Assembly: GCA_038503035.1 (NCBI GenBank)
Contig: JAVSML010018968.1
Location: 1-64,000 of the forward strand
DNA length: 64,000 bases
Direction of reading: 5' to 3'
From: Crocodylus rhombifer
Lineage: Eukaryota; Chordata; Crocodylia; Crocodylidae
The notes beneath the pieces are model-generated. The model was not told where the DNA came from. It was given only the letters and a program-made list of their open reading frames with translations, and did not search any database. Within the stretch, counting starts at the first letter, position 1. Every line of letters starts with the position of its first letter. A program made the position numbers and the translations under genes. This document shows positions 24,886 through 35,950 of the stretch, one piece after another.

Positions 24886-25724
24886 GAACAAATCATTCTG
24901 AAAACCTGGGCCTTAGGGCCCTGATTGTGCAATGTGAACAATTTTGCTGCGTTTACCATTTAATTATGCCGGTTACACCATGGTAAGAGTAGGTGCAAAA
25001 GCAAAGTGGTTAAAGGTTTGAGTTAGAGCCTTCATCTGGATTTGTGCCAAGGGCTGCCCCTCACCTGACCCACCTGTAAATGGATATCTGCACAAAGATA
25101 GCTAGATGTGAGGCTAGACACATTCTCTCCTTGTTGGCTCCTGGAACTAGCTTGCATTAACCATGCTAGTCTCAAAAAGACCTTTAACCTACATATTATG
25201 TATCTGATTTTTTTTCACGATGATCTGCTTCCATAGTTCATTCCTCAGATTTCCTCACTTTAGAGATCTGTGCAGAAATGAATTTCCATTTCTCATTTGG
25301 GAGCTGAATCCCACCATTATTCCGGGTATAAAAGAAAAAGATGCCTGACATTGCACAAGATGCAGTGTGTGATACATAACAATCTACATGATACATAAAA
25401 CCTATTTTGCATATACGTATGAAAATACATAAGGTTTATCAGCAATAACAATAGCCAATTACACCGATCTACTTATAGTTTCAGAGTATTCTCAGAAATG
25501 CATTCTAACACAGACAGAAGGCAGTTGTATAGCTAAAAGCTTGGAAATGGCAAGGGAAAATAAGAAGAAAAGACTGTTTTAGGATGTAATGTTGGTCAGA
25601 CTATAGCTACATCAAAAGCTTTATTTGATGAAGCAATACTTTTCATTTAGAGAAAAAGTCATGCAGTCTTTTCTCAAACCATTTGCAAAAAATATGTTTA
25701 AGGAACAGTTTGGAATGATCTTAG
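24886..25724. other. Non-coding, no recognised feature
   Basis: I see no gene or repeat here. Confidence 0.4.
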
Positions 25725-26045
25725 GCTGCGTCCACATGATGATGGAGGTTTGTTGCCCTGGGGACAAGTAGCAGTGGCACTACTTGTCCCCAGGAAACAC
25801 CCATACCATGCACCCTCTAGCACATGGCAGGTTACCCTGGGAGGGGTAGCGAAGGCTGGGTCCAGCAACTGTGATGGCCTCAGCAGTCTTACCCAGGGTC
25901 CCAGGGGCTAGGAAAGATGCAGCTGTGGTGCTCCTGCAGCTGGGAGCCTGGCCAGCAGTTGGGGTAAGAAAAACCCCCCTGTGATGCAAGGTAGCAGCAC
26001 AGGGAATGCCTGAATGTGCAGTGTGTGGCACCACAGATGGGTTTG
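25725..26045. mobile_element. MITE family A, copy lacking its right end
   Basis: The left terminus TAGGCTGCGTCCACATGATG matches the family ends. A perfect hairpin follows at 25758-25793: the 14-base arms CTGGGGACAAGTAG and CTACTTGTCCCCAG enclose an 8-base loop. The interior CCCTGGGAGGGGTAGCGAAGG ... CCCAGGGTCCCAGGGGC matches the other copies. No right inverted repeat is recognisable, so this copy is truncated or rearranged. Confidence 0.65.
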
Positions 26046-28905
26046 CAGCAAGAGAAGGATATGATTCAGGAGTCTGATTTTGAACACTGTGACATTTGAA
26101 GGTATTCATATTCAAGTTTACACATCTATAGTGGGACAAATATTTGTGTCTGGACATCACTCCCTAGGTTGTAAATCTGTTGGCATTAAATGAAATGGTG
26201 AGTTTTACAGTCAGAGGGTATGGATGCCTTTGTCTGTGCAGTGCTTACTAACATTTGGACCCTGATCCTGATTGGGGACTTAGGATGCTACTGCAGTACA
26301 AATAATAACGGGTCTACTGCATGCATTCAGAGTTTTAGCACTGAGTTAGTGGCGTTATTATATGGCTCAGTCTTAGTGATCTTGTAAGCAACATTTTCTA
26401 GCCAGAGATGTACATAACAGGTAGGCACCCTTTTTTACATGTGCAGTTCATAGGGCTTTTACATCAGCAAAATCTATATGTTTTTGATATTGAGAAATTT
26501 AAGTACTTCTGCCGTGCTCCCACCAAGAATGGAGATTATTCAATGGCTGGTCTTAATGAATACAAAATCCTTAGAAAATCACTAGAGCCAGGCTTCAATG
26601 TAAAACACTCCACCAGCTTTCAATAGTGGAATACAATATTAGCTGCCATACAATCTACTTCATGCATTTCAAAAGAATACAAAATGTTTTTAAACTACAA
26701 AAAAAAAAATAGCTTGGAGAGAAAATTAATGTCTGCCTTGGATGCATCTCAGCGTAACCCTTAGTGGGTCTCAGGCTCTAAAATAAGGCCTTGCCTAGCA
26801 GAAAACAGTAGCTTTCCATGTGAAGGGGCAAAACCCCCAAGACTCACATATTGCACAAAGGATTTTGAATGTTTCCTCTCCTTAACCAAATGCTATTTAT
26901 TTCAACGTTCCTTGAGCCATATTCCTTTCTAGTCTTCTGAGTAACTGAGCCACAAACTGAAGTCTCCCAGGAATCTCCATTCTGAGATCACAGAAGGACA
27001 GCAGAAGTTTTCAGTGATACCCTGCGGCTGCTACATTTCACCCTTTTGTGGGGAGACTGGCTGGTGGATTCACTTGGTTTGGAAACCAACCAGGCTCGTG
27101 GTGCCCTGCCTCAATTCCACATTTGCCGCAGGCGCACAACTCCCTGGGCCGCAGGCGTTCGGTACCTCTCCAGAGCTCTCTGAACACTTACCCTGATTTC
27201 TGCAGCTGATGCTAAATACACAATACTAGGCATGGCCAGGTTGAAAATACTATAAAAAACAGCCTCTATTCTGTTGCATCCATGTTTTATTCTCCTGCTC
27301 TGCCTAAGCCCATGAAGCATGTGTTTATGTGGCCACATTTTAAATAAAGATTTTATTGAACTTTCTCAAATAGTTGGTTCAATCTCAGCAAAGCCCTACT
27401 ACAGGCACAAGCATCCTCTTAGCAAGGGAAACCCTCCTAGCCCCAAGCCTAGCTCTAGTGCTAGGAGTTCGATCACCTCAACATGAAACCTAGTTGGGGA
27501 GCCCTAGAATCCAACCCACAATCCTCAGCACCCCCAACCGCATCCAAGCAAGGGAAACACTATTGGCCCAAAAACCTAATCCTACTGGGACCCCTGACCC
27601 TAACCCTAGTCTAGGGAGCCTGCCTGCCACTAGTCGGCATTTCATTTTCCCTGCACAGGGTCTACCATCCTTAGGAAAAAGCTATTCCTTTAGGGGAGTA
27701 TACCTTGCTTACCTTGCTTCCACTGAAATTCAAAGTACATCTCGCTGATCCATTTGATTTTGAAAACCTTCATTATCTGTATTTGTTTATGGGCATTTCT
27801 GTAGCACTTCCAGATGCTTCAGTGTCAGAAAATTCATGATTTTTTCCCATTCTGAGACAGGAGAACATGAATTCTTCTTCTAGTTGAGGCCTGAAGTCCT
27901 AATTTAGCTTACTTAGGAAGTCTGACAAAGCTGGGTCTAGAACTCAGGGCACCTGATTCACAAATACACACCCAAATCCTATATGCTATATTAAATTTTT
28001 GTTCAGAAAAAAGGGATATGATTTTTTTTCCAAAAAAAGACAGAGTCAAAATGGAGTGGGGATTTCAGGATGTTACCTATGGCTATGGGGATAGTAACAC
28101 ATCCTACTTGAGAAGTTGTTAGGAGGCTCCATTAGTTAGTATCTGTAAACAAAGCTTTAAAGAAGAAAAGTGCTAAATAAGTGCTGAGTTAGTAATATTG
28201 TTGGAATATGAAAATTACATTTTAATTCATATTCCCAATTCCTTGTTCCATGAGCTGAAATGTTTTTGTTTGTTAGCAACGGTGCAAATATAACTTATTA
28301 ACATGAATTGATATAGGTCAATCTTTTATTCTTTCCCATTTTTCTTCTCATTTAGATTATCTTCTACAGGCAAGTTTTTCTGGTGAGCTGCATCTTCTTG
28401 TCTAACTGTCACGTAGCTTGATCTTTAAAATTTCATTGTTGAGCTTAAATGTCACAGTGTTTATGCAGATGAGTTTTAAGATTGTTCTGTTTTTCCTCCC
28501 ACAATTCCACTTCCATTGCTTCCAAATTATAAACCCTTTCATTTAGTGACAGTGAAAATTTTGTTGTATTTATCCAGCTCCTTTGAAATAAATTTCAGTG
28601 TCTTCAGGTGATTTGTATTTTAAAAAGAGATCAGGGACCATCTGATATTCAAGCTCTGACTTCATACGTACTCGGGCAAAACTCCATTGAATTCAACAGA
28701 AAATGCACCTCACACCTTCAGATACTATTTAAACTTCAGCTGACTGATAACAGCAATCTGGTCATGTAAAGGCACACAACAAGTGTTGAAAATAGTTTCT
28801 GCCTTCAGGTCTTACACTGAAATCTTGTCCACACAGATGGTTGCATTCAGGAACAGTTTCTCCTCATTAACACTTTGTGGACACTTATTCTGGAAGAAGA
28901 ATATA
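26046..28905. other. Non-coding, no recognised feature
   Basis: No gene was seen in this 2.9 kb. At 27400-27640 there is a cytosine-rich stretch with CCTAGCCCCAAGCCTAG-like words and a short CCCTAACCCTA, too short to be telomeric. The rest is AT-rich. The motif ACTCCATTGAATTCAACAG at 28681 is another trace of the recurrent 'TTGACTTCAATGGGA' relic. Confidence 0.4.
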
Positions 28906-29344
28906 TTGGCTGTGTCCAGATGAGCATGGCCGTGCGGTATGCAGACTCAATTGCAGCACCACACACCACGCATTCAGGCATCCCCTGCACTGCTACCTTA
29001 CAGCATGGGGAAGGGCTTTTGACCCTGGGAGATCCTGGGGTCGAAAAAGCCGGGCAGTGCATGCAGCAGCATCACACGCCGCCCAAAACCAGAGCCTGGC
29101 CCACCAGAGCCATGCTTCAGCTGCTGGCCAGGCTCCCACCTGCAGATGCATCTAACCCAGCCCCCAGGATCCCAGGTAAGGTTGCTGGCCCCAGCCTCCC
29201 CTACTGCACCCAGGACAACCTGCTGCACACCACAGTGTGTGTGGCACAGGCATTCCCCAGGGACAAGTAGCAGCGGTACAAGGTGTCCTGCTGCCACTTG
29301 TCCCCAAGAAACCAAACATCCATGCTTGTCTGAACATGGCCATT
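28906..29344. mobile_element. MITE family A, most complete copy
   Basis: The left end TTGGCTGTGTCCAGATGAGC and the reverse complement of the right end (ATGGCCATGTTCAGACAAGC) agree at about three of four positions over 24 bp. The subterminal hairpin lies near the right end here (GGGACAAGTAGCAGCGG ... CTGCTGCCACTTGTCCCC, 29261-29304), so the element is in the opposite orientation to the 25725 and 16392 copies. No coding capacity; the 131-codon frame beginning at 28875 is a by-product of its GC-rich body. Confidence 0.7.
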
Positions 29345-29363
29345 GGTTCTGTTTAGCTGAAGT

Positions 29364-29643
29364 TAGGCCTTGCCTACCCTTAAACAGGTTTGCTGATACA
29401 CTTACACTGTATTACCAACCTCCCTCCCTGGTGGAGAGAGTTCCTACCAGCAAATTGGTTCTTCTGCTATTATACATTTTGCCAGCTCCCCAACAAACCA
29501 GCAGAAGGACTTTTTTCTAGCATGGCTATCTCAGTTGTACTGGCAAAATGTATGTGTAGAGGATGTCCCACTGAGTTAAGCGAAACCGGAAAAAGACTTT
29601 CTTACTCCTATCCCTACATGGCTAACCCATGTAGACAAGCCCA
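29364..29643. mobile_element. MITE family C
   Basis: The left end AGGCCTTGCCTACCCTTAAAC and the reverse complement of the right end (GGGCTTGTCTACATGGGTTA) are imperfect inverted repeats. GGGCTTGTCTACA-type ends recur in sauropsid MITEs; that attribution is from memory of the family, not from a search. The interior has no coding potential, and no clear target duplication is visible. It sits only 20 bp from the MITE A copy. Confidence 0.5.
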
Positions 29644-31290
29644 AAGCCCACCAAACCATATGTCTCCAGTGTATGTTCATTCTAATGAGGCTATAAAGAA
29701 GAGAACATTCAAAGATGATACTACTGAATTAGCAGGTAGATAGATATTCTGGGGCAAATATATGCACACCAAGATGAAACAAAGATGATCCTTTGTTAGG
29801 TGGAACAGTGACAGGTAGACCATATTGACCAAGGCTAGTAAGTTAGGGTGCCTGCTTTTTCAAAGCCCAACTTCTTAGACCTTAGGGCCCTGATTTGCAG
29901 GGGGTAGATGCTTTGTACTTTCTGAAAATTGGACAATTTGAAGCATCTCAAGTTGAGAACCTGAAAATTGGGACGTCCAAAACCAGCAGTCACTTTTGAG
30001 AAGTGTAACCCAAGTTTTCTCTCCGCTTACGTGTTGAATATTTGCATACTGAAAGCCAAGGCAAAGATCAGAAACCTGATACAAGAAAATCAAGCTTGAA
30101 ATAGAGAGAGAAACACAGAAAGACTAACAGTAAATAAACAGGAAAGCAAACAAAACAAGCAAATAAAGTAAGATGCCATGAAGCTGGCCGTGTCCTGAGT
30201 ACCAGAATTGAAATGTTGAATCAAAATGGTGGAATTTCTGTCTTTTAATTTTGCTTTTTTAAAAAACCTGGGAAACGAAATATATACAGATGTGTGAAAA
30301 ATATTATCATGGTTCTAAAGTCAAGTATGCAATCACGTAAATGAAGATTTTTATCGTGATGTACATGTCCGAAAGAGCAAATAAAGGCTGCAGAGTCAAT
30401 CTTAATTTTGGCATTTCTTAGCTTCCAATCGCTTCATGTTACAACCTTCATTAAGGTTCTACTAAGATATTTTGTGTATGTAATGTAACTATTATGTCTT
30501 TTCTTCTCTCTACTGACCCTTTAAATTTCCTAGGACTCTGCCATCTGCACAGAAGACAGACACTCTTTTCAACTTTTCTGTTCAGTGTAAAACTTGCCCT
30601 TACATTTTTTTTAATTCAAACTCCCCTTCATTTCCTTGTGGGTATCAGAAAGGGAGGCAGAATACTGGAGCAGGAATAACTCATGGAATTAAGTATTTGG
30701 TGATGAACATTTTTATTTGGTGATGAACATTTTAAGCAAAAACTGGCTCTGAAGGAACTATAATATCTAGGTAGATTAAGAAACAGATTTTTAATTTGTC
30801 TTTTAAAAAAGGGAGCAGCATTTGAAATCTGTTTAAAGTTGGAATACTGAACGATGAAGTCAAAACAGTCCCTGCACTCATCTACACAAACTGCACTGAG
30901 AAGTGTTATATTCCTGGCAGTTTGTAGCTCCGGTCCTCCCACTCCTTAACTCCAACACATTCACTGTCACTTTTACTCAATGCAAATGCATTAGCGATCA
31001 GCACAGATTTCCAGTCATCTGATTGTAATGAAGACAAAAGAGGGGCAGGACTGCCTTGTTAACTTACAGTCAGAACCAGGGAAGTGAAGTAGTGGTGACA
31101 TGGTAAAAATTGTTTAGACATTCCTCCCATTGGTTGTGCCTCAATTTCAGATCCTGATCCACACGCCTTGTCTCTAAAAGAAATTAGGACCCAGACCTCC
31201 TGCCTAGAAGACTGTTCCACACTGTCTTTACCTAATTTCTATGCCAGGGAGCAGCACTTTTTACTCCTTTCCCCTGTTAACTAGCAGCTA
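29644..31290. other. Non-coding, no recognised feature
   Basis: AT-rich DNA with no recognisable gene or repeat. A short local duplication (TTTGGTGATGAACATTTTTA and TTTGGTGATGAACATTTTAA) is seen at 30697-30735. Confidence 0.45.
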
Positions 31291-31294
31291 AATC

Positions 31295-33500
31295 TTATTT
31301 GAATATAATTTCTCTTCCTCCAGTACACATGAGTTCATGGATAGCATCCTTTGGATCAATTTGATGCAAGTTGATGTGCAGCTGAAATTGAAGCAACACT
31401 CCCCAACAAAGCCTAAGCCACTGTAGGGAAAACACATCTTTTAAAAGCTTCAGTTTTGAAAAAAATGCATTCTCCACTTGCAACAGATACCGAGAAGGTT
31501 AATGGATTACAGATACATCTGGGAACTAACACATCAAAACTTATTTTTGCACAGAAACTCCATTGTGGCTTTTGGAAGCATTGCAGATCTCAGCTGCCTG
31601 CAAGAATCTCAAAGTTCATTGCATAAATCCAGAGTATTTGTGCCAGTGGATGTTTCTTCACCAAGCTGCCTGTCTTCTAATATTTTGCTACACTAATATT
31701 TTGCTCTTGTAATTCTGTGTTTCTTCAGTGAAAACTGAACAGCTTATAGTGCTCCTCCAGGTGATAAAAATCTATCTTCAGGTAAGTGTGGCATTATCCA
31801 AAGCAACAGAAAAGATGACTTCAATTCTTTTCTGGATTAATTTTACAGTTTGTCTTTGGCCTTGAAATCAAACATCCCCTTTCTGGCTTGTACCCTAAGT
31901 AGTTTCTGTGGACGACTAGCTTTGAATTTCCAGCTAATCAGCCAGTTCCTTAGCACTAGCCAAGACACTTACAAATCTTTTATCAGTATGGTAAATTCCT
32001 TCAAGGTTTTTAGCTGATGTATATTTGTTCAGTACATATGTCAACAATTTGAAACACATTACTTGCAATGCTGACTTTGTAAAATGTGAAGTTTTGGTTC
32101 CTCGCAGTCCCTTTAGGTTTCCCTGCTGGCAACTGAAAGTAAAAGCATCATAGACTTCCAACCTTGGTACCAAAATAGATGGATTGCACCAATTTGGCCT
32201 CCCCCTTTTGTTTCAGTTAGGGTTTTTAGTAACAAGCTGTACACATGTTGGTGTAGCGCATCCTAGTGCTGCAAAAAGGCTGCAAAAACAAGTATGGACT
32301 CTTTGAAGCACATCAGAGTACCACGGTGTAGTACAGCATCTCACCACTTCATCGACTATGAGATTCAAACCATTTATGTTGCAGAGGATGAAAAATGTTC
32401 TCTCATTAAGCTACCAAATTCTTTTCTGAACTGCACTGTTTGCTTTTTTTGTATTCGCCCTATTGTCAAAACTCAGAGTGAGGCTCCCATGTCTTTTAAC
32501 CATTCAAAGACAGCTTCTATCATTCGAGAGCTGGTAGAAACTGGCATGTTAGAAAACCCAACAAAATATTCTTGGATTGTAACTTGGCTTTTGTGACCTC
32601 ACTTGCTGCTTCGGCAGAAACAAATCAGACAATCATTATCCTCTGTTCTTGTTTACTTCTGTCTTGGGAGCAGTCGAGTATAATAGAATAATACCTGGGA
32701 GCTTTCAAAGCCGGAATAATTTCCGTCTTGATCCTATTCAAATTCTTGGGAACACTTTTATTTTGAATATTTTTGTCCAGAATTATGACAATGAATTTCC
32801 TTCCAGGGAATTCATCAGACGCATTCGTTCACCATGAAGTCAGGTTCTCCAAGAAGCTCCACCAGTTTCAAATATTTCCCACTGTGGCATGAATAGAGCT
32901 TGTCTGCTAAACCCCATAAGGAAATGTTTTCTATTCTGTACAGTTTGATCCAGTCACAAAGCCTTTGCAAAACCACTTGTTGTGTAAGAGAATTCGTTTG
33001 GTGCTAACTTTCTTTATTAATCATATGATCTTGCTGCCATCCCATTCTCTATGCGTATATGACAGCTGTTAATGTGGGGTGCTCATTTCTCATGTTTCAT
33101 TACGATACTCAACATAGTTTTCAGTCCTGAATGCCAGTCCTGGTGAAAGCAAAACCTACAGTTAAAACACCTTGCAGCAAAAGCAATAAACAGAATCAAC
33201 TGAACTGGAATAAAGAAGCCAATCTGGCTTCACGTTTGCTGTTTGAAAGCTGTAGAAAATGGAAAGCTGAGTTGTATCACTGCCCAATGGAAACTCCTTA
33301 TGGCTCTTTTGCACTAGCCCAGCATTCACAAGCAAGTGACAAGCTCTGTCACTGACTACCAGGCACAAAGCAATACCTTGGAGAACATCAGTGCTTAGAG
33401 TTTCCCACTTTTGCAGGTTCCTCTGTATTCCTTCAGTAACTGTGCAGTCACTTTTTAAGCCAGATGCATCCACAGATGGACCAGCCTCAGCCAGTGACTT
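31295..33500 (-). pseudogene. Decayed hAT transposase with TTF/ZMYM-type N-terminus
   Basis: Reading the minus strand, 33473-33162 ends in DWLLYSSSVDSVYCFCCKVF, the start of a TTF zinc finger as found in hAT/ZMYM-like proteins. Next come MKHEK..APH (about 33090), GLADKLYSCHSGKYLKLVEL (about 32925-32850) and APRYYSIILDCSQDRSKQEQ (about 32720-32640), at the position of the first catalytic Asp region. Near the end, 31483-31295 reads FFSKLKLLKDVFSL...GVLLQF, the hAT dimerisation-domain pattern. Frames shift and stops are frequent, so it is not functional. The order and spacing of motifs fit one transposase; the centre (31.9-32.5 kb) is poorly preserved. Terminal inverted repeats were not found. 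Confidence 0.6.
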
Positions 33501-33658
33501 TGTTCTTGTTCCCTTCTTTCATGAATAAAAGCTATTGGAAAAAATGATGCCTTCTTTATTTAAGAAGGTTACTTTTAGAGACAGGAGCACTGATGTCCTG
33601 GTCAAATTCACTGTTCACAACTGAAAGTCAAACAGTTCACATCAGAAATCTTAAATGT

Positions 33659-33681
33659 ACACACACACACACACACACACA
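33659..33681. repeat. (AC)n microsatellite
   Basis: About 11 perfect AC units. Confidence 0.95.
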
Positions 33682-34129
33682 ATTTTTATCGCACTGTTGG
33701 CATCTCCTTCAGCTTTTCTCCTGTGCATCCAGCTCCAGAAAAATGTGTCCTTTTTTTAATGAAGTGATAGTGGTCAAAGCTGAAAGTGACAGTAACAATG
33801 ATTCACACTGTCACTGAAGACGACTCGCCAACCGGACGTGTACGGCTCGTCTAGGAACTTCTAAACAGGTGACACAAATGCCCTCGTTCAAAAAGAAGGC
33901 ACCACCTGTTGTCTGGTGTTGCCTAACTGGCAAGTTCTGCATCATAGCCAATTTACCAATTTTGACAAAAAAACCAATTACTGCCAGAATAAATATTTCA
34001 CATTTGCCAATTTGCTTTTTTTGATGCCCCTAATTTCCCTTTAGTGTATGTGGCTCTCTACTTGTCCTGTTCTTAAAGTCAACTAAGTTACTTAACCTTC
34101 ATATTTGAAACATATTACACCTGCAAATC

Positions 34130-34320
34130 AAATACCCGCTTCCATTGCCCACTCCCATGGTTGTCATATACCACCCTCCACTAAAAGCCTCTACTTGAAA
34201 AGGACCATACCTTGAGACCCCAGGAAGAGCATTTTGTGCCCAGACATTTTGTTGTCTAACATCTCTCCCAACTGAATAGCTGGACCAATAAAATATATTA
34301 CCAAATAAACCTTGCTTCTG
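34130..34320 (+). repeat. Penelope-like 3'-tail relic
   Basis: The order GGAAGAGCATTTTGTGCCCA, ACTGAATAGCTGGACCAATA, AAATATATTACC parallels the 3' end of the Penelope-like element at 15950-16035 (…GGGCGTTTGTGCCCAAGAGC…ATTTAGTTGGTCTAATAAAAGATATC…). No coding part is attached. Confidence 0.5.
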
Positions 34321-35403
34321 AGATGAAATGGTCAGAAGTGGAAAACAGGACAAGAAGGCAAACTGCTGAAGAAACATTCTAGGCCAATGTAGCAAAACCG
34401 CTGCATCTTGGCTTGGTCAGACCAATTATTTTGTTAGCCTAAACAGTTCTCCGTCTTGTTTTTCAGGGCATTCTGTTAGTTCCTTCTGTTTTAAAGAAAT
34501 CCCATTTCTAGGACTTTCATTATTAAGGAGCTGACCCAAAGCCAATTGGGTCAGTCTTTCCATCTTCTTCAATGGGTTTTGGATCAGACTCAGCATCAAT
34601 AACCTACATGGCCATTTGAGGGATCTGGGCCAAACCCTTGCATTGAGCTCTGAGGCTTTTTTGCTTACACTCTCCTGCACTGCTTCTGCCAGGAAGGTGG
34701 CTGTCAGCGGCGGGCAACTGCTCTGTGGGGAAGCGTCCTGTCTTTCCTCCCTGTGTGGGCTCTGGGTGAGGTGCGTTTCACACGCCTTTGCCCCTTTCCT
34801 TGCAAGGACAACATCAAGCATTGAGGCGAGGTGGCTTCCAAGATGGTGCGGGAGAGGTGCTAAAGGCAAGGGCGATATTTTGTATGGCTGGGACAGACCC
34901 CGGCAAGCTTCGGGTATGGCACCGCCCTGCATCTCTTCTTTGCTCCTTTCTCTCCTGCCCCTTCCTGCACAGGAGACCTCCCCCTCGCCTCGCACACGAC
35001 CCCCCCGGGCTCCTTTCCCAATGGCCCCCTCGCCCTTCCCGCAGAGGCAGGCTGAACAGCCCATAGGAGCCCCTCCGCCTCGCCTTGCACATGAGCAGCC
35101 CCTTGCACAGGTGGGGGGCAGCGCTCTCCCTCTCCCCCCGCCCGGGCTCTTCCTCCAGCAGCCACAGCCTCCCCTGGCTTGTCCCCACCCACCGCCCTGC
35201 CTCCCTGCCTGCCTCCAGCCTCCGGCCGGCCGGCCGGCCGTCCCTGCCGGCGGCGCGGGCGGGTCCCGCGGGCTGCGGCGGCGGCGCGGAGGGCCGGGGC
35301 CGCCCCGCCTGTGCCCGGGGGGCAGGTGGGGGCCGCCCCCGGCGCGAGGCGGAGCCCGGCGGGGCAGGCTCCTGTCGCTGCCCCCGAGCCCGGGCGGGGG
35401 ACT

Positions 35404-35427
35404 ATGAAGCACCATGGTGTGGTGTGA
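35404..35427 (+). CDS. Upstream ORF overlapping the CACNG4 start codon
   Basis: ATG at 35404 opens a 7-codon frame (MKHHGVV) that ends at TGA 35425-35427, beyond the CACNG4 ATG at 35414 and in a different frame. The context ACTATGA has A at -3 but not G at +4, so it is moderate; the main start (ACCATGG) is stronger. If transcription starts upstream, ribosomes using the first ATG would miss the main one. Whether it is translated is inference. Confidence 0.45.
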   Translation: MKHHGVV

Positions 35428-35636
35428 CCGGGGGGTCCAGATGCTGCTGACCACGGTGGGCGCCTTCGCCGCCTTCAGCCTCATGACCATCGCCATCGGC
35501 ACCGACTACTGGCTCTACTCCAGCGCGCACATCTGCAACGGCACCAACGTGAGCATGGACGAGGCGCCGGGGCAGCCCAAGAAGGCGAGGGGCGACCTCA
35601 CGCACTCCGGGCTCTGGCGGATCTGCTGCATCGAAG
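35414..35636 (+). CDS. CACNG4: CACNG4 first coding exon (calcium channel gamma-4 / TARP gamma-4)
   Basis: The exon encodes the first 74 residues plus one base of a claudin-like four-pass membrane protein that escorts and tunes AMPA receptors. A short cytosolic start (DRGVQ) precedes transmembrane helix 1 (residues about 10-35, [20 protein letters not shown]). The first extracellular loop follows, with two overlapping glycosylation sites (N42-G-T, N45-V-S) and the claudin-family signature GLWRICC (66-72). [10 protein letters not shown] and the DLTHSGLWR spacing favour gamma-4 over gamma-2, -3 and -8. The exon ends ATCGAAG followed by donor GTAGCG at 35637, a phase-1 junction. The ATG has a good ACCATGG context. 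Exon 2 was not found, so the gene runs past the window. Tryptophan at residue 3 differs from the arginine I recall in human gamma-4. Confidence 0.93.
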
Positions 35637-35950
35637 GTAGCGGCCGGGCGGCGGCGGCTCCCGCGGGGGGAAAGTAACTTCCCGGCGGGGCCGCCCGCCC
35701 CGGGCAGCCGGACCGCGCGGGCGGGGAGCAGGATGCCGCTGTTGCCGCGGCAACCGGCATCGCCGCGATTGCTATGGGAACCGGACCCCCGGCGGGGAGG
35801 CCTGGCCCTGCGCGGGGCGCCCGCCAGGGAAGCGGGACCCGAGTTCTCCCTCCGCCTGCCTGTGCGCGGAGCGCCCGTCGGGCCCCGGCCCGCCCGGTCC
35901 TCGCTCCCGGAGCCGGCAGCCCTCCCCCGGGCGGCTCCAGGGGAGTCCCT

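Noticed and set aside
27591..27616. Telomere-like CCCTAACCCTA
   Set aside because: Fewer than two full TTAGGG units within a C-rich stretch; not an interstitial telomere.
28875..29270. 131-codon frame
   Set aside because: Lies inside MITE family A, reads on both strands, and has no domain.
32294..32596. 100-codon plus-strand frame
   Set aside because: It is the opposite strand of the decayed hAT transposase and has no similarity of its own that I recognise.
34616..35407. 263-codon plus-strand open frame upstream of CACNG4
   Set aside because: Low-complexity Pro/Ala/Arg translation of the CpG island; no recognisable domain. It most likely lies in promoter or 5' untranslated sequence.
34426..35502. 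358-codon minus-strand open frame across the CpG island
   Set aside because: It is antisense to CACNG4 exon 1, rich in Gly/Arg/Pro/Ala, has no domain, and stops are scarce simply because GC is very high.
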